A DNA stretch of 32,110 nucleotides from an uncultured Lachnospiraceae bacterium (GTDB lineage Bacteria; Bacillota; Clostridia; Lachnospirales; Lachnospiraceae): NCBI GenBank assembly GCA_947588995.1, contig CANPZI010000031.1, positions 1 through 32,110 of the forward strand, written 5' to 3'. A model generated the notes under the pieces. The model saw nothing but the letters and a program-made list of their open reading frames with translations. It did not search any database and had not been told where the DNA came from. The position numbers were made by a program, and so were the translations under genes. How positions within the stretch are numbered: position 1 is the stretch's first letter; each line of letters starts with the position of its first letter. This document shows, one piece after another, positions 1 to 9,032 of the stretch.

Positions 1-83
1 TGGGTTTTGGTTTCGGGCATTTCCATTTTTCGGAACACGAAAAACTCCACTGCCCTCAACAGGCTAAAGCCCATATACAAAAA

Positions 84-112
84 AAGTGCCCCGGCCTAAG
101 CCTAGGGCACTT
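84..112 (-). terminator. Rho-independent terminator of the proS-ackA transcript
   Basis: Read on the minus strand, an 8-bp stem (AAGTGCCC pairing with GGGCACTT) encloses a loop with a small inner GGC/GCC pairing and is followed by a run of seven T. It overlaps the TAG stop of the small membrane protein gene. Bases 1-83, beyond it, show no gene that I can support. Confidence 0.85.
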
Positions 113-551
113 CTGCTCCATACTTTTCATATAATTCCTGCAGCTTGCCTATATCCTCCTCGGACACATTGTCCTGCAGATAATCCACGACCTGCGAGAC
201 CGACTCGCTGTTGATGCCGCTCTCCATCATGTCTTTGATCGCGGATACCGTCTCTTCGTTGGCATATTTCTCCACGATGGCCTCCGCCTCTTTCTTGTCG
301 GCCTCGTCCATATCGGCGACGATCTCTTTCGCCCTGGCGGCCGCCTCGGGATCGCCGGAACTCTCCAGCGCTGCCTGAATCGCCTGTTCCATGACGGTCT
401 CCGTCACCTTGCCCGCCACCGCGGACTTGATGCCGTCGGCAAACGCGCCGCGCACCAGCGTGCGCAGACATATGACGCATACGATAATCAAAAGAGAGAG
501 CAGGACGACCGTCCCGACGCCTTTCTTCTTTTTCTTTCTCTTCTTACTCAT
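102..551 (-). CDS. Small membrane-anchored protein with polybasic N-terminus
   Basis: I do not recognise a family for this 149-residue protein. It begins with a run of about nine Lys/Arg residues, followed by one hydrophobic segment (about residues 13-30), then a soluble acidic, Ala/Glu-rich and probably helical domain of about 110 residues. Positive-inside topology predicts a short cytoplasmic tail and an extracytoplasmic helical domain. The ATG lies 12 nt after the ackA stop, with only a weak GGGG-type ribosome site, so translation may depend on coupling to ackA. The gene ends in a terminator, making it the last gene of the operon. The lysine codons form an A-rich tract that could be slippery. 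The reading frame and operon position are seen; any function is unknown. Confidence 0.7.
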   Translation of the reverse strand: MSKKRKKKKKGVGTVVLLSLLIIVCVICLRTLVRGAFADGIKSAVAGKVTETVMEQAIQAALESSGDPEAAARAKEIVADMDEADKKEAEAIVEKYANEETVSAIKDMMESGINSESVSQVVDYLQDNVSEEDIGKLQELYEKYGAEVP

Positions 552-563
552 CTCATACCCCGG

Positions 564-1757
564 CTATCCGACCAGACGCACCGTCTCCCTCGCGATCGCA
601 AGCTCCTCGTTGGTGGGCACAACCATCACGGTGACTTTTGCGTCCGCGCCGGAGATGACTGCCTCCTCGCCGTGTACATCATTCTTCGCGGGATCAACGT
701 TCGCGCCCAGGAAACCGAGGTACTGCCCGACGGCCTCTCTCACTTTGGCATCGTTCTCGCCCACGCCCGCGGTGAACGCGATCACATCCACGCCGTTCAT
801 CGCCGCCGCATACGCGCCGATATATTTCGCCACACGGTAAGCGTAAGTCTCCAGCGCCGTCCCGGCCGCCTTGTTGCCCCCTGCCGCCGCCGCGGACAGA
901 TCGCGGAAATCGCTGGATACGCCGCCGGACAGACCGAGCACGCCGGATTTCTTATTGCACACATTGATCACTTCGTCGGCGCTGATGCCCTCTTTGCCCG
1001 CGATAAAAGTGATGATCGCCGGGTCCAGATCGCCGGAGCGCGTTCCCATGATCAGACCTTCCAGCGGGGTGAGGCCCATGGACGTATCCACGGATTCCCC
1101 GTTCTTCACCGCGGAGATGGACGCGCCGTTTCCGAGGTGGCATACAATGATTTTCAAGTCTTTTCTGTCTTTGCCGAGAATCTCCGCCGCGCGTTTGGAC
1201 ACGAAATCGTGGCTCGTGCCGTGGAAACCGTAACGGCGCACCTTGTATTTTTCATAATAAGACAGCGGGAGTCCGTACAGATATGCTTTCTTCGGCATAG
1301 TCTGATGGAAAGCCGTATCGAATACGCCTACCATCGGCACGTTCGGCATGATCTCTTTGCAGGCGTTGATGCCGATCAGATTCGCCGGATTGTGCAGGGG
1401 CGCCAGATCGTTGCAGTCCTCGATCGCCTTGAGCACCTCGTCGTCCAGTACCACGGATGTCGCGAACTTCTCGCCGCCGTGCACGATGCGGTGTCCCACC
1501 GCATCGATCTCGTCGAGAGACTTGATCACGCCGACCTGCGGATCGGTCAGTTTCTCGATCACGAGCTTGACCGCCGCCGTGTGGTTCGGCATGGCCACTT
1601 CCGTCTTCACCTTGTCGCCGCCCCTGGGCTGATGCACGATCGCGCCGTCGATGCCGATCCTCTCGCACAGTCCCTTGGCAAGCACTTCTTCCGTGTCACT
1701 GTTGATCAGCTGATACTTCAGAGAAGAAGAACCGCAGTTAATTACCAATACGTTCAT
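564..1757 (-). CDS. ackA: Acetate kinase
   Basis: At 397 residues this is the usual length for acetate kinase, which makes ATP and acetate from acetyl phosphate and ADP in the cytoplasm, the last step of acetate fermentation. The N-terminal phosphate-binding stretch ([12 protein letters not shown]), [20 protein letters not shown], the [10 protein letters not shown] glycine motif, [10 protein letters not shown] and the late FTAGVGEND motif all appear in order, so the ASKHA-fold enzyme is intact. The ATG is preceded by GGGAGG at good spacing. Phosphotransacetylase (pta), the common partner, is not in the window. Instead the gene follows a glycosyltransferase-like gene whose end overlaps the ackA start by 20 nt. 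Confidence 0.97.
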   Translation of the reverse strand: MNVLVINCGSSSLKYQLINSDTEEVLAKGLCERIGIDGAIVHQPRGGDKVKTEVAMPNHTAAVKLVIEKLTDPQVGVIKSLDEIDAVGHRIVHGGEKFATSVVLDDEVLKAIEDCNDLAPLHNPANLIGINACKEIMPNVPMVGVFDTAFHQTMPKKAYLYGLPLSYYEKYKVRRYGFHGTSHDFVSKRAAEILGKDRKDLKIIVCHLGNGASISAVKNGESVDTSMGLTPLEGLIMGTRSGDLDPAIITFIAGKEGISADEVINVCNKKSGVLGLSGGVSSDFRDLSAAAAGGNKAAGTALETYAYRVAKYIGAYAAAMNGVDVIAFTAGVGENDAKVREAVGQYLGFLGANVDPAKNDVHGEEAVISGADAKVTVMVVPTNEELAIARETVRLVG

Positions 1758-2976
1758 GATGTACCTCCCACATTTTTATCATTTTTTTCACAGCTTCCCA
1801 TATTATAAGAATATTTATAATATAGATTGCGCTGTAACTCACAAAATCAGGCCAGCCGACTTTGATTATACTGCTGATATGACTGATATTGACCGGACAA
1901 AAGCAAAAGAGCAGGGCAAACATAACGGCATAGACATACTGTAATTTTGTCTTTTCATGCGGCTCGGCCAGAAAAAACAGCAGCGGAAGCATCATGTAAA
2001 TGCGCGTATAGCGGCCGCTCCAAAAGGGGCACAGTATCATGATGCTGGAAAGCATAAATGTTTTTTTCCACAAATCATCTGCAACAAACGCGGCCAGTAC
2101 CGCCACTCCAAAATAGAGCATTGTACAAATCACAGCAGTGCCGGTTGAGACGCTGATGCCCGCGAACTGACCAATATAATTCAAGAAAGCCGAAATACAC
2201 GCAGGGCCGGCGCCTGCCCCCCCCCTCTGTATAGTCGCCTGATTCTCCACAAACTGGCGCAATCCGTCAAATCCGCCAAAAAACACAAAGGGTCCGAAAA
2301 ATCCCAAAAGGCCGTAGGCAAGCAATCGCAGAGCTTCTTTCCACCGCCTGTCATACAGATAAAATATGCCGAAAACCGCCGGATATATTTTGATTCCCGC
2401 GGCGGCAGCGATACAAAACAGCGCAAACTCTCTCAGATACCATTCTTCCCTATTTCGAAGCAAGAGTGCGGCCAAAAGTAATACCGCCACGATAACCGTG
2501 GAATTTCCTCTTTCCAATATGCTAAAAATATATATATTCGAGGTCAAAATAACCCCGACAACCGCAAGCAGGAACCTGCCTTTAAGCAATTCGCCCGCCA
2601 GACACGCAATCATACCCGCAATCAAAACGCAGTACCAAACATAAAGCAAAAGCGCATACGGCGCCGTTTCATCCGCCGAGTACATAACCGTTGAATCCGG
2701 CGGAAGAATTTTGCCGAAAAACATATACATAAAATAGACAAGCGGCGGAAAACAGGCATGTACGCTTGTATCATAAACATTTTTGGCGCCGTAAGCCGTC
2801 ACATAGGTGATATGGTTAAAAAAGTCCATAAACCGGTCATTGCCCTGCTGCGCTATAACGACCCACAAAAACTCACACCGCGTATCAAGCAGATAACAGA
2901 CTGAAAATACAGCGATCAACATCCACACAAGCAAAAAGGCGTGTTGCGGCGTCAGTCTGTTTTTTCTATGTGGCAT
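1738..2976 (-). CDS. GT-C/GT87-like (DUF2029-type) polytopic glycosyltransferase
   Basis: This 412-residue protein is almost entirely hydrophobic, with about ten membrane segments. Near the N-terminus it has an MDFFNH segment (Asp51) followed by a Gly/Tyr spacing and FPPLVY (77-81). This matches the layout of GT87/DUF2029 polyprenyl-phosphate-dependent mannosyltransferase-like proteins, in which an Asp in the first outer loop is catalytic. A role in cell-envelope glycan or glycolipid assembly is inferred; donor and acceptor are unknown. The ATG follows an ACGGAG site 27 nt after proS. Its last seven codons run through the ackA ribosome site into ackA, and its sequence looks more AT-rich than its neighbours, which suggests later acquisition. 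Confidence 0.7.
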   Translation of the reverse strand: MPHRKNRLTPQHAFLLVWMLIAVFSVCYLLDTRCEFLWVVIAQQGNDRFMDFFNHITYVTAYGAKNVYDTSVHACFPPLVYFMYMFFGKILPPDSTVMYSADETAPYALLLYVWYCVLIAGMIACLAGELLKGRFLLAVVGVILTSNIYIFSILERGNSTVIVAVLLLAALLLRNREEWYLREFALFCIAAAAGIKIYPAVFGIFYLYDRRWKEALRLLAYGLLGFFGPFVFFGGFDGLRQFVENQATIQRGGAGAGPACISAFLNYIGQFAGISVSTGTAVICTMLYFGVAVLAAFVADDLWKKTFMLSSIMILCPFWSGRYTRIYMMLPLLFFLAEPHEKTKLQYVYAVMFALLFCFCPVNISHISSIIKVGWPDFVSYSAIYIINILIIWEAVKKMIKMWEVHHERIGN

Positions 2977-3003
2977 ATCCTTTTTCTCCGTGTAAAAATT
3001 TCT

Positions 3004-4434
3004 TTAATACGCCCTGCCCCAGTATACCATTTTTTTCGCAGGTTTGCCACAGCAGACGCACACGTCGCTTAAGTTCTCCTGCTCAAAAGGCATACAGCGG
3101 CTGGTGACGCTGAGTTCCTCTTTGATCTTGTCCTCGCAGCCCTGCCCGCCGCACCACATCGCCTTGACGAAGCCGGACTTCTCCGTGAACAGTCTGCGGA
3201 ACTCATCCATATCTTTGGCCACATAGGTATGGCTGTCCCTGTGCGCCCTCGCGCGCTCCAGCATCTCCACCTGCATCTTATCCAGAATCTCGGCGGCTTT
3301 CGTCTCCAGTTCTCCGAGCGCCACCTCGATCTTCTCTCCCGTATCGCGGCGGCAGATCACGCACTTATCCGCCTCGATGTCTTTCGGTCCGATCTCCACG
3401 CGGATCGGTATACCGCGCATCTCCTGCTCGGAGAATTTCCAGCCGGGACTCTTGTCCGCATCGTCCACTTTTACGCGGAAATTGCTCAGCCGATCCCGCA
3501 GCTCATACGCCTTGTCCAGCACGCCCTCTTTCTTCTGCTGGATCGGGATAATCATGATCTGTGTGGGTGCGATCTTAGGCGGCAGCACCAGGCCGGAATT
3601 GTCGCCGTGCACCATGATGATCGCGCCGATCAGACGGGTCGATGCCCCCCACGAAGTCTGATGCACATACTTTAACGTATTGTCCTTGTCCGTATACTGG
3701 ATGCCGAACGCTTTCGCAAAGCCATCCCCGAAGTTGTGGCTCGTGCCGGACTGCAGCGCCTTGCCGTCGTGCATCAGCGCCTCGATCGTATAAGTCGCCT
3801 CCGCGCCCGCGAATTTTTCCTTGTCGGTCTTGCGCCCTTTGATCACGGGGATCGCCAGCACCTGCTCGCAGAAATCCGCATACACGTTGAGCATCTGAAT
3901 CGTCCGCTCCTCGGCCTCCTCGGCGGTCGCATGGGCGGTATGCCCCTCCTGCCACAAAAATTCGCGGCTTCTGAGGAACGGTCTTGTCTCTTTCTCCCAG
4001 CGCACCACGGAACACCACTGGTTGCACAGCTGCGGCAGATCGCGGTAGGACTGTACCACATTCTTATAGTAGTCGCAGAACAGAGTCTCCGAAGTGGGTC
4101 TGACGCAAAGTCTCTCCTGCAGAGGCTGCATACCGCCGTGCGTCACCCATGCCACCTCGGGCGCGAATCCTTCCACGTGGTCTTTCTCCTTATTTAAAAG
4201 GCTCTCGCTGATAAACATCGGCAGGTATACATTCTGCACGCCCGTCTTCTTGAACATGGCGTCCATCTGCCCCTGGATCAGCTCCCAGATAGCATAGCCT
4301 GCCGGCCTGAACGCCATACAGCCCTTAATACTCGTATAGTCGATCAGTTCCGCTTTTTTCACCACATCGGTGTACCACTGCGCGAAATCCTCCTCCATGG
4401 AAGTGATCGCTTCCACTAACTTCTTGTCTGCCAT
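3004..4434 (-). CDS. proS: Prolyl-tRNA synthetase, short (type 3, archaeal/eukaryote-like)
   Basis: This 476-residue class II aminoacyl-tRNA synthetase charges tRNA-Pro in the cytoplasm. Motif 2 ([15 protein letters not shown] followed by [10 protein letters not shown]) and a motif 3-type segment ([18 protein letters not shown]) are present. There is no editing insertion between motifs 2 and 3, as expected for the short type. The C-terminal zinc-binding extension is visible: CGGQGC at 428-433, CVCC at 459-462, and the family-typical terminal Tyr476. The ATG follows a GGAAA-type site. A promoter sits in the end of the preceding gene, and there is no space for a T-box leader. It is the first gene of the proS-GT87-ackA transcript. 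Confidence 0.97.
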   Translation of the reverse strand: MADKKLVEAITSMEEDFAQWYTDVVKKAELIDYTSIKGCMAFRPAGYAIWELIQGQMDAMFKKTGVQNVYLPMFISESLLNKEKDHVEGFAPEVAWVTHGGMQPLQERLCVRPTSETLFCDYYKNVVQSYRDLPQLCNQWCSVVRWEKETRPFLRSREFLWQEGHTAHATAEEAEERTIQMLNVYADFCEQVLAIPVIKGRKTDKEKFAGAEATYTIEALMHDGKALQSGTSHNFGDGFAKAFGIQYTDKDNTLKYVHQTSWGASTRLIGAIIMVHGDNSGLVLPPKIAPTQIMIIPIQQKKEGVLDKAYELRDRLSNFRVKVDDADKSPGWKFSEQEMRGIPIRVEIGPKDIEADKCVICRRDTGEKIEVALGELETKAAEILDKMQVEMLERARAHRDSHTYVAKDMDEFRRLFTEKSGFVKAMWCGGQGCEDKIKEELSVTSRCMPFEQENLSDVCVCCGKPAKKMVYWGRAY

Positions 4435-4470
4435 TCTTTCGTTTCCTTTCCGTATCGCGTTATCGTCTCA

Positions 4471-4488
4471 TACAATGATGCCATTGTA
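4471..4488. promoter_or_regulatory. Inverted repeat at the proS transcription start
   Basis: A perfect TACAATG / CATTGTA repeat with a 4-nt centre lies just downstream of the proposed proS -10 box, around the expected transcription start. No T-run follows, so it is not a typical terminator. It could be an operator or a 5'-leader hairpin. Confidence 0.4.
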
Positions 4489-4492
4489 ATTT

Positions 4493-4521
4493 ATGCTAGA
4501 CTTTCGGCCGTATTTTGTCAA
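4493..4521 (-). promoter_or_regulatory. Sigma-A promoter for proS
   Basis: On the minus strand a perfect TTGACA -35 box (4516-4521) is followed after 17 nt by TAGCAT (4493-4498), a 4/6 match to TATAAT. The -35 box lies inside the last codons of the doubled ligase gene. The start would fall near 4486, about 50 nt before the proS ATG. Confidence 0.6.
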
Positions 4522-7500
4522 CCATCTTCGCCCACTTTCTTTCCGAATCCGTCGCCGTGGACGCTGCTGACGCTTCTTCCCTGTCTATGTACGCGCCGAT
4601 CCCCATCAGGAGAAAGATAATCGGCGTGCACAGCACCTGCTGATAACAGAAAAAATTGTAACACATATAGGACACACAGGCCGCCGCAATCCCCGCTGCC
4701 GGAACATTCTTCCGCGCCCGCCGCAGCGCGGTCCGCACCGACGCAAGGAAGATACCGATATACGCCGCCGTACCGAAGAGGCCCGCGTTGATCAGCATCG
4801 TAAACCACTCGTTGTGGGCGTTCGGCAGCTTCTTCTGTCCCCAGAGCAGCCGTTCTTCCTCTCCATAGTGCAGCGCCACATAGCTGTGAAAACAATCCGG
4901 GCCGACGCCGAACAGCTTATGCGGGAGATCCAGCCCGGCCAGGGTTTTCGCGCTGAACGTCCAGATCCTGCCCCGGCCGTTCCCCCAATCGTCATTCCAG
5001 TTAAAATAAGAGACAGCCGCCAGTCTGTCAGAGACGGCCTCAGGCAGCAGCCCTCTCGTCCGCAGGACGATCAGCGCTGCCGCCACCGCCGCCGCAATCA
5101 GGCTCAGCACCGGTACCAAACGGCACAGCCTGCGCAGAAACGCCTCCGGATAACGGCATGGCAGAAACCCTCTCTCCATCGCATACAACAGGAGCGTTCC
5201 CGCGAGGCAGAGGACAAGCAGCACCCATGTCACGCCGGAAGTCCACATCAGATCGGTGACAAAATCGGGCTGCAGCGCCGGATTCGGACGAAGCCTTACG
5301 AGGAGATACATGATCTTGCCTGACGCAAAGAAAAGCGTGAGCGCGGCCATATAGCGGCACAGCCGCTCTCTCCTCCCTGCCGAGAGTACAAAGAAGACGA
5401 CAAAGACTCCCGCCAGCCCGAAATAGGCGCTGTCACTGTTCTGTGTCACCAGCGTGCCGAATCCGACCGTCATAAAAATGCCGCCCAAAACCCGCCACAG
5501 TTTCCTGTCGGCATAGAGGAACACGCTCATACCCACAGGGAGCGTCACCATCAGGAAACTGGCATACCAGGTATTCTGCCCCAGCGTGGACAAAAACTGC
5601 GCCATCTGCTCCTCAGTCAGCCCGTCGTAATAGCCGAGAGGATCGAACAGCAGCCGGTTCAGAATGCCCAGCGCATACACGACACACGCCGCACAGCACA
5701 GCACGGCGAGAATCGACCGATAATAGCGCCCGAACCGCGAGGCCATGAAATAGAGCAGGACGAAACTGATCTGCGCCATAAGTCCCATATTCCAGCCGTC
5801 AAACCCCCACAGCGCATCGCCGTAAAAACCGCCCGCGGCCACGGAGAGCAGAACAAAAACCAGATAAGCGGACACACAGCAGTCCGTGACAGAGAAGCGC
5901 GGCTGCCGGCGCTCTTTCGCCCGCAATATCAGGCAGGCCGCAGCCGCCGCGAGAAGCAGCGCGCCTCCCGGTATCATAACCGCCCGGTAGGCCGCAAATT
6001 TGGCGCTGCCGATCTGATGATATCCGTCTCTCACATAAAAGGCAAGCACAAGACACATCACAGCCGCCAGCACCGCAGACAGATATTCCGCCGCGCGATG
6101 CGCCGTCTGCCACGCTCTCTGTACCGGCTGCCCGTCTTCTTCCCGCCGCCGCGCCGCCCGATCCATGCAGTCCTCTTCCCCGGGCTCCCGGCAGATCCTC
6201 TCCCCGATGCCCAGCAGCATAAACGCAAACGGCACGCTCAGCACCTGCTGAAAACTGACCGTGTTATGTACCCAGTATGACGCAATGCCGGCGGCGCACA
6301 CATACAGAAAAGGCTGCCGCTTCGCCCGCCGCAGGAAGCGCACAAACGCCGTCAGAAACAGCCCGGTATAACAGAACCAGCCGAATGCTCCCAGATTCAC
6401 CAGCAGGGTGAGCCGTTCATTGTGCGCATTGGTCAGTCTCTGGTTGACGAACTGCTCCGCCAGCCTGTCCGCCATCTGCGGCACGTCGTACACATATTCG
6501 GCAAAACAATCCGGACCGATGCCGACGGCTTTATGCAGGACATCCATGCTCCCGTACGCGTCAATCCCGGCATTCCACGCAGCGCCCCTGCCGTTCCCCC
6601 AGTCTTCGGCAAAAATTCCGTCCTTTTCCGCCTCCTGCGCCGACATCCCACCGCCGCGGAACGCCCCGCTCACGGACAAGACCGTAACGGCGGCAATGCA
6701 GAAGACGCCGACAAGTATAAGCGCCGTCAGACCTCCGTGTCTGTCACACCGCGCGGTCATCCGCTCTCCGCAGAGACAACCCTTTCTCTGCGCGGCCCGC
6801 AGCAGCACACAGGCAAGGCCCGACGCCGCCAGAATAAACCACGCCGCCCTCCCCTCCAAAAGCACCGCCGTGACCCCGGACGGGCCGCCGCCCGCCGAGA
6901 CATAATTGTACCGCAGCCCGGGCAGCGCCATCATCACGCGCCCCAGCAGACAGCTTGCGCCAAACAGCATACCAAGTTCCAGCAGGCGGCACATCCGCCC
7001 GATTCTGCCAAGCGACAAACCGAACAGCAGAAACAGCAGCGCCAGAAAAACCGGATAAGCGCTCTCGCTTCCCTGCGTCACACCGGCCAGCATCGCTATG
7101 ACGCTGCAGACCGCCGACAACACCCGCACCCACGCGCTTTTGCCGCACCAGTACAGCGCAATGCCGACGGCCGCCGCCACCGACCAGTATCCGCAAAACC
7201 AGTTGATATTGCCGAGCGTGGAGATAAAAGCCGCCGTCCGTCCCTCCATCTCGATCAGCGGGACGGAATATCTGTCGCATATCCCAAGCGCAGACACGCC
7301 GGACGCCGCTGCCAGCCATACCGCGATCCAGCGCACATCACAGTGAAAATAGCGGGAAAAGAGAAAATACAGCGCGGCCAGAAGCAGCTGGACAACCGTT
7401 CCCATGTACCAGCCCTCGGCTCCCCACAGCGCTTCTTTTCGATAAGGGGAACACAGATAGGAGAGCATCACCGCCGTCAGATAGCCGTAAGCAAACCAGT

Positions 7501-7804
7501 CCGTCACAGACATCCCTGCGCAGAGTCTGATGATCCATGTCCTGTCGCGGCGCAGCAGGGCCGCCAGGAGCAGCACCGCCGCGGCCGCGGCCAGGGTGAC
7601 GAGACTCATATTGCGGAAAAAGACAAACTTCACCTCACCGATGCGCAGATATCCCCCTGGCGCATAAAAAGGAAAGATGAGAGTCATCACCAGAAAATAG
7701 GCCATGACAATGCCACGGCATATGTCCCTGTGCCAACTCTCACCGGCGTTTTTGCCCGCCTGTCCCCGCTCTGTTTTTTGCCGCTGTGCCATCTGTTCGT
7801 CCAA
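4496..7804 (-). CDS. Tandem-duplicated O-antigen ligase/polymerase-like membrane protein
   Basis: This 1102-residue protein has more than twenty membrane segments and contains two copies of an O-antigen ligase (Wzy_C/WaaL-type) unit about 535 residues apart. Matching pairs, in order, are WGAEGWYMG (~127) with WGFDGWNMG (~665), STLGNINW (~193) with STLGQNTW (~738), VTQGSESAY with VTQNSDSAY, DWGNGRG (~400) with DWGNGRG (~935), GIGPDCF (~429) with GVGPDCF (~965), and NAHNERLTLLVNLG (~458) with NAHNEWFTMLINAG (~991). The HN-x-x-(L/F/T) loop motif is a family hallmark. A link between the halves carries a charged stretch (~555-575). A role in polymerising or ligating lipid-linked surface glycan is inferred. 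The start is TTG with a GGGAG site nine bases upstream; an in-frame ATG lies four codons later. Confidence 0.85.
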   Translation of the reverse strand: MDEQMAQRQKTERGQAGKNAGESWHRDICRGIVMAYFLVMTLIFPFYAPGGYLRIGEVKFVFFRNMSLVTLAAAAAVLLLAALLRRDRTWIIRLCAGMSVTDWFAYGYLTAVMLSYLCSPYRKEALWGAEGWYMGTVVQLLLAALYFLFSRYFHCDVRWIAVWLAAASGVSALGICDRYSVPLIEMEGRTAAFISTLGNINWFCGYWSVAAAVGIALYWCGKSAWVRVLSAVCSVIAMLAGVTQGSESAYPVFLALLFLLFGLSLGRIGRMCRLLELGMLFGASCLLGRVMMALPGLRYNYVSAGGGPSGVTAVLLEGRAAWFILAASGLACVLLRAAQRKGCLCGERMTARCDRHGGLTALILVGVFCIAAVTVLSVSGAFRGGGMSAQEAEKDGIFAEDWGNGRGAAWNAGIDAYGSMDVLHKAVGIGPDCFAEYVYDVPQMADRLAEQFVNQRLTNAHNERLTLLVNLGAFGWFCYTGLFLTAFVRFLRRAKRQPFLYVCAAGIASYWVHNTVSFQQVLSVPFAFMLLGIGERICREPGEEDCMDRAARRREEDGQPVQRAWQTAHRAAEYLSAVLAAVMCLVLAFYVRDGYHQIGSAKFAAYRAVMIPGGALLLAAAAACLILRAKERRQPRFSVTDCCVSAYLVFVLLSVAAGGFYGDALWGFDGWNMGLMAQISFVLLYFMASRFGRYYRSILAVLCCAACVVYALGILNRLLFDPLGYYDGLTEEQMAQFLSTLGQNTWYASFLMVTLPVGMSVFLYADRKLWRVLGGIFMTVGFGTLVTQNSDSAYFGLAGVFVVFFVLSAGRRERLCRYMAALTLFFASGKIMYLLVRLRPNPALQPDFVTDLMWTSGVTWVLLVLCLAGTLLLYAMERGFLPCRYPEAFLRRLCRLVPVLSLIAAAVAAALIVLRTRGLLPEAVSDRLAAVSYFNWNDDWGNGRGRIWTFSAKTLAGLDLPHKLFGVGPDCFHSYVALHYGEEERLLWGQKKLPNAHNEWFTMLINAGLFGTAAYIGIFLASVRTALRRARKNVPAAGIAAACVSYMCYNFFCYQQVLCTPIIFLLMGIGAYIDREEASAASTATDSERKWAKMVDKIRPKV

Positions 7805-7836
7805 AGTTCTCTCACTCCCGCCTTATCCATCATAAT

Positions 7837-8901
7837 CTAAGGCTTCTCTTTCGTCAAATTTCCCTGTCCCTCTTCCATAATCTTAAGAATCTGGACAACG
7901 GTAATCAGCGCCAGCGGCCCCTTGACGATACCGCCGACGCCAAACAGCTTCACACCCGCATAGAGCGCCAACAGCATGTAGACAGGCGCGATCCCGATAC
8001 GCCTGCCGATCAGCTTCGGTTCCAGCAGTTCCCGCGCCACAATACAGGTCACGTACAGGAGCAGACACACCGCCATGCGCACATAGTGCCCGTTCAGAAG
8101 CTGCCATACAGACAGCGGCACCAGCACGATACCCGTGCCGACAAAAGGGAGTACATCAAGGAAGCCCGCCAGAATACCGAAGAAAGCGCCGCCGCACACC
8201 CCCGCCAGGCTCAGCGCAACGCCGCACAGCGCGCTGATGATCAGCATGAGGATGCCCTGCGCTCTCAGGAAAGTGATGAGATAGGACAGAATGCCCTCAA
8301 TCACCGCCCACACCGAACGCAGTTCCGCCGTCCCCCGCAGATACGCCACCATGTCGGCATATTCCGTCTCCAGGAGGACTGCCGCCACACAGGTGACCGC
8401 GAGGAAGCCGACGGCTGCAAACAGCCCCTTGCAGCAGCTGTAGGAGGACGCCAAAAGGCGCGGCATAACTTCCTCCTGAAGATTCTGCATCATGACTGTC
8501 ACACGCTCCGCGACAAAGCTCTCGATCCGCTCTCCGTCCCAGCCGAATCTGCCGTCCAGCCCGCCGCAGCACCGGTGGAAGAAATTCTGCAGACACGCGC
8601 CAAGCTGTGTACAGAAATCCGGCAGTCCTCCAAGCTGCCTGCCGCCGCACAGCATAATCAGCCACAGGATTCCCGCCATCAGAAACAGGATCGGCAGAAC
8701 CATAACGAACGCGAGATATTTCTTTTTGACAGGAATTCTCCTCTGCACGCGCTCCAGCAGGGGATAACACAGCGTAATCAGAAGAAATGCCAGAATAAAG
8801 GGCGCCGTGAGGCCGAAAAGATAGCGGAAGAAAAACCAGACGCCCGCCAGAATCAGACAAATCCTCATCAATCTGTTGTGCAGAATATCTTCCCCTCGCA
8901 T
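7837..8901 (-). CDS. AI-2E/YtvI-family permease-like membrane protein
   Basis: This protein of about 354 residues has the AI-2E transporter family pattern: two N-terminal membrane hairpins, a soluble stretch with amphipathic helices (~90-170), and a C-terminal membrane block. The block contains GILAGFLDVLPFVGTGIVLVPLSVWQ and the conserved ELLEPKLIGRRIGIAPVYMLLALYAGVKLFGVGG region. YtvI is a sporulation-associated member; the substrate here is unknown. I chose the ATG at 8901 because GGAGGGAGAG lies just upstream. A TTG at 8967 would extend the frame but lies in the terminator hairpin of the preceding gene, and an ATG at 8925 has a poor ribosome site. It is 32 nt from the doubled ligase gene, so the two are probably cotranscribed. 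No clear promoter of its own was seen. Confidence 0.85.
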   Translation of the reverse strand: MRGEDILHNRLMRICLILAGVWFFFRYLFGLTAPFILAFLLITLCYPLLERVQRRIPVKKKYLAFVMVLPILFLMAGILWLIMLCGGRQLGGLPDFCTQLGACLQNFFHRCCGGLDGRFGWDGERIESFVAERVTVMMQNLQEEVMPRLLASSYSCCKGLFAAVGFLAVTCVAAVLLETEYADMVAYLRGTAELRSVWAVIEGILSYLITFLRAQGILMLIISALCGVALSLAGVCGGAFFGILAGFLDVLPFVGTGIVLVPLSVWQLLNGHYVRMAVCLLLYVTCIVARELLEPKLIGRRIGIAPVYMLLALYAGVKLFGVGGIVKGPLALITVVQILKIMEEGQGNLTKEKP

Positions 8902-8965
8902 GTTTTGTCTCTCCCTCCGCGTCATCCGGCTTCCGCCGCCGCATCCCGCGGCGCCCTTTTCCGCC

Positions 8966-9000
8966 AAAAAAGAGGCCGTATCTTTATTCCCGGCCTCTTC
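8966..9000 (-). terminator. Rho-independent terminator of the RluA-family gene
   Basis: On the minus strand GAAGAGGCCG pairs with CGGCCTCTTT around a 12-nt loop and runs into six T residues. It lies about 35 nt past the pseudouridine synthase stop and just before the YtvI-like gene, whose expression may therefore rely on read-through or an unseen promoter. Confidence 0.85.
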
Positions 9001-9032
9001 CTGTCACATTTCCTATTCTATTATGCGGTTTT

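Noticed and set aside
1..101. Possible gene end at the left edge of the window
   Set aside because: No reading frame with a recognisable protein end or ribosome site is visible on either strand; only the terminator is supported.
672..1808. Long open frames antisense to ackA and many other genes
   Set aside because: They lie opposite well-recognised proteins, have low-complexity His/Arg/Pro-rich translations typical of GC-rich shadows, and no sensible ribosome sites.
4435..4495. T-box leader upstream of proS
   Set aside because: The leader is about 50 nt; a T-box needs roughly 200 nt with a specifier stem and an AGGGUGGNACCGCG-type bulge, which is absent.
6422..7840. 472-residue plus-strand frame opposite the doubled ligase
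   Set aside because: Its translation is Arg/His/Gln-rich without any domain, and the minus strand encodes a duplicated membrane protein with matching motifs.
8902..8967. TTG start at 8967 for the YtvI-like protein
   Set aside because: It lies within the preceding terminator hairpin and adds Gly-rich residues not expected of the family.
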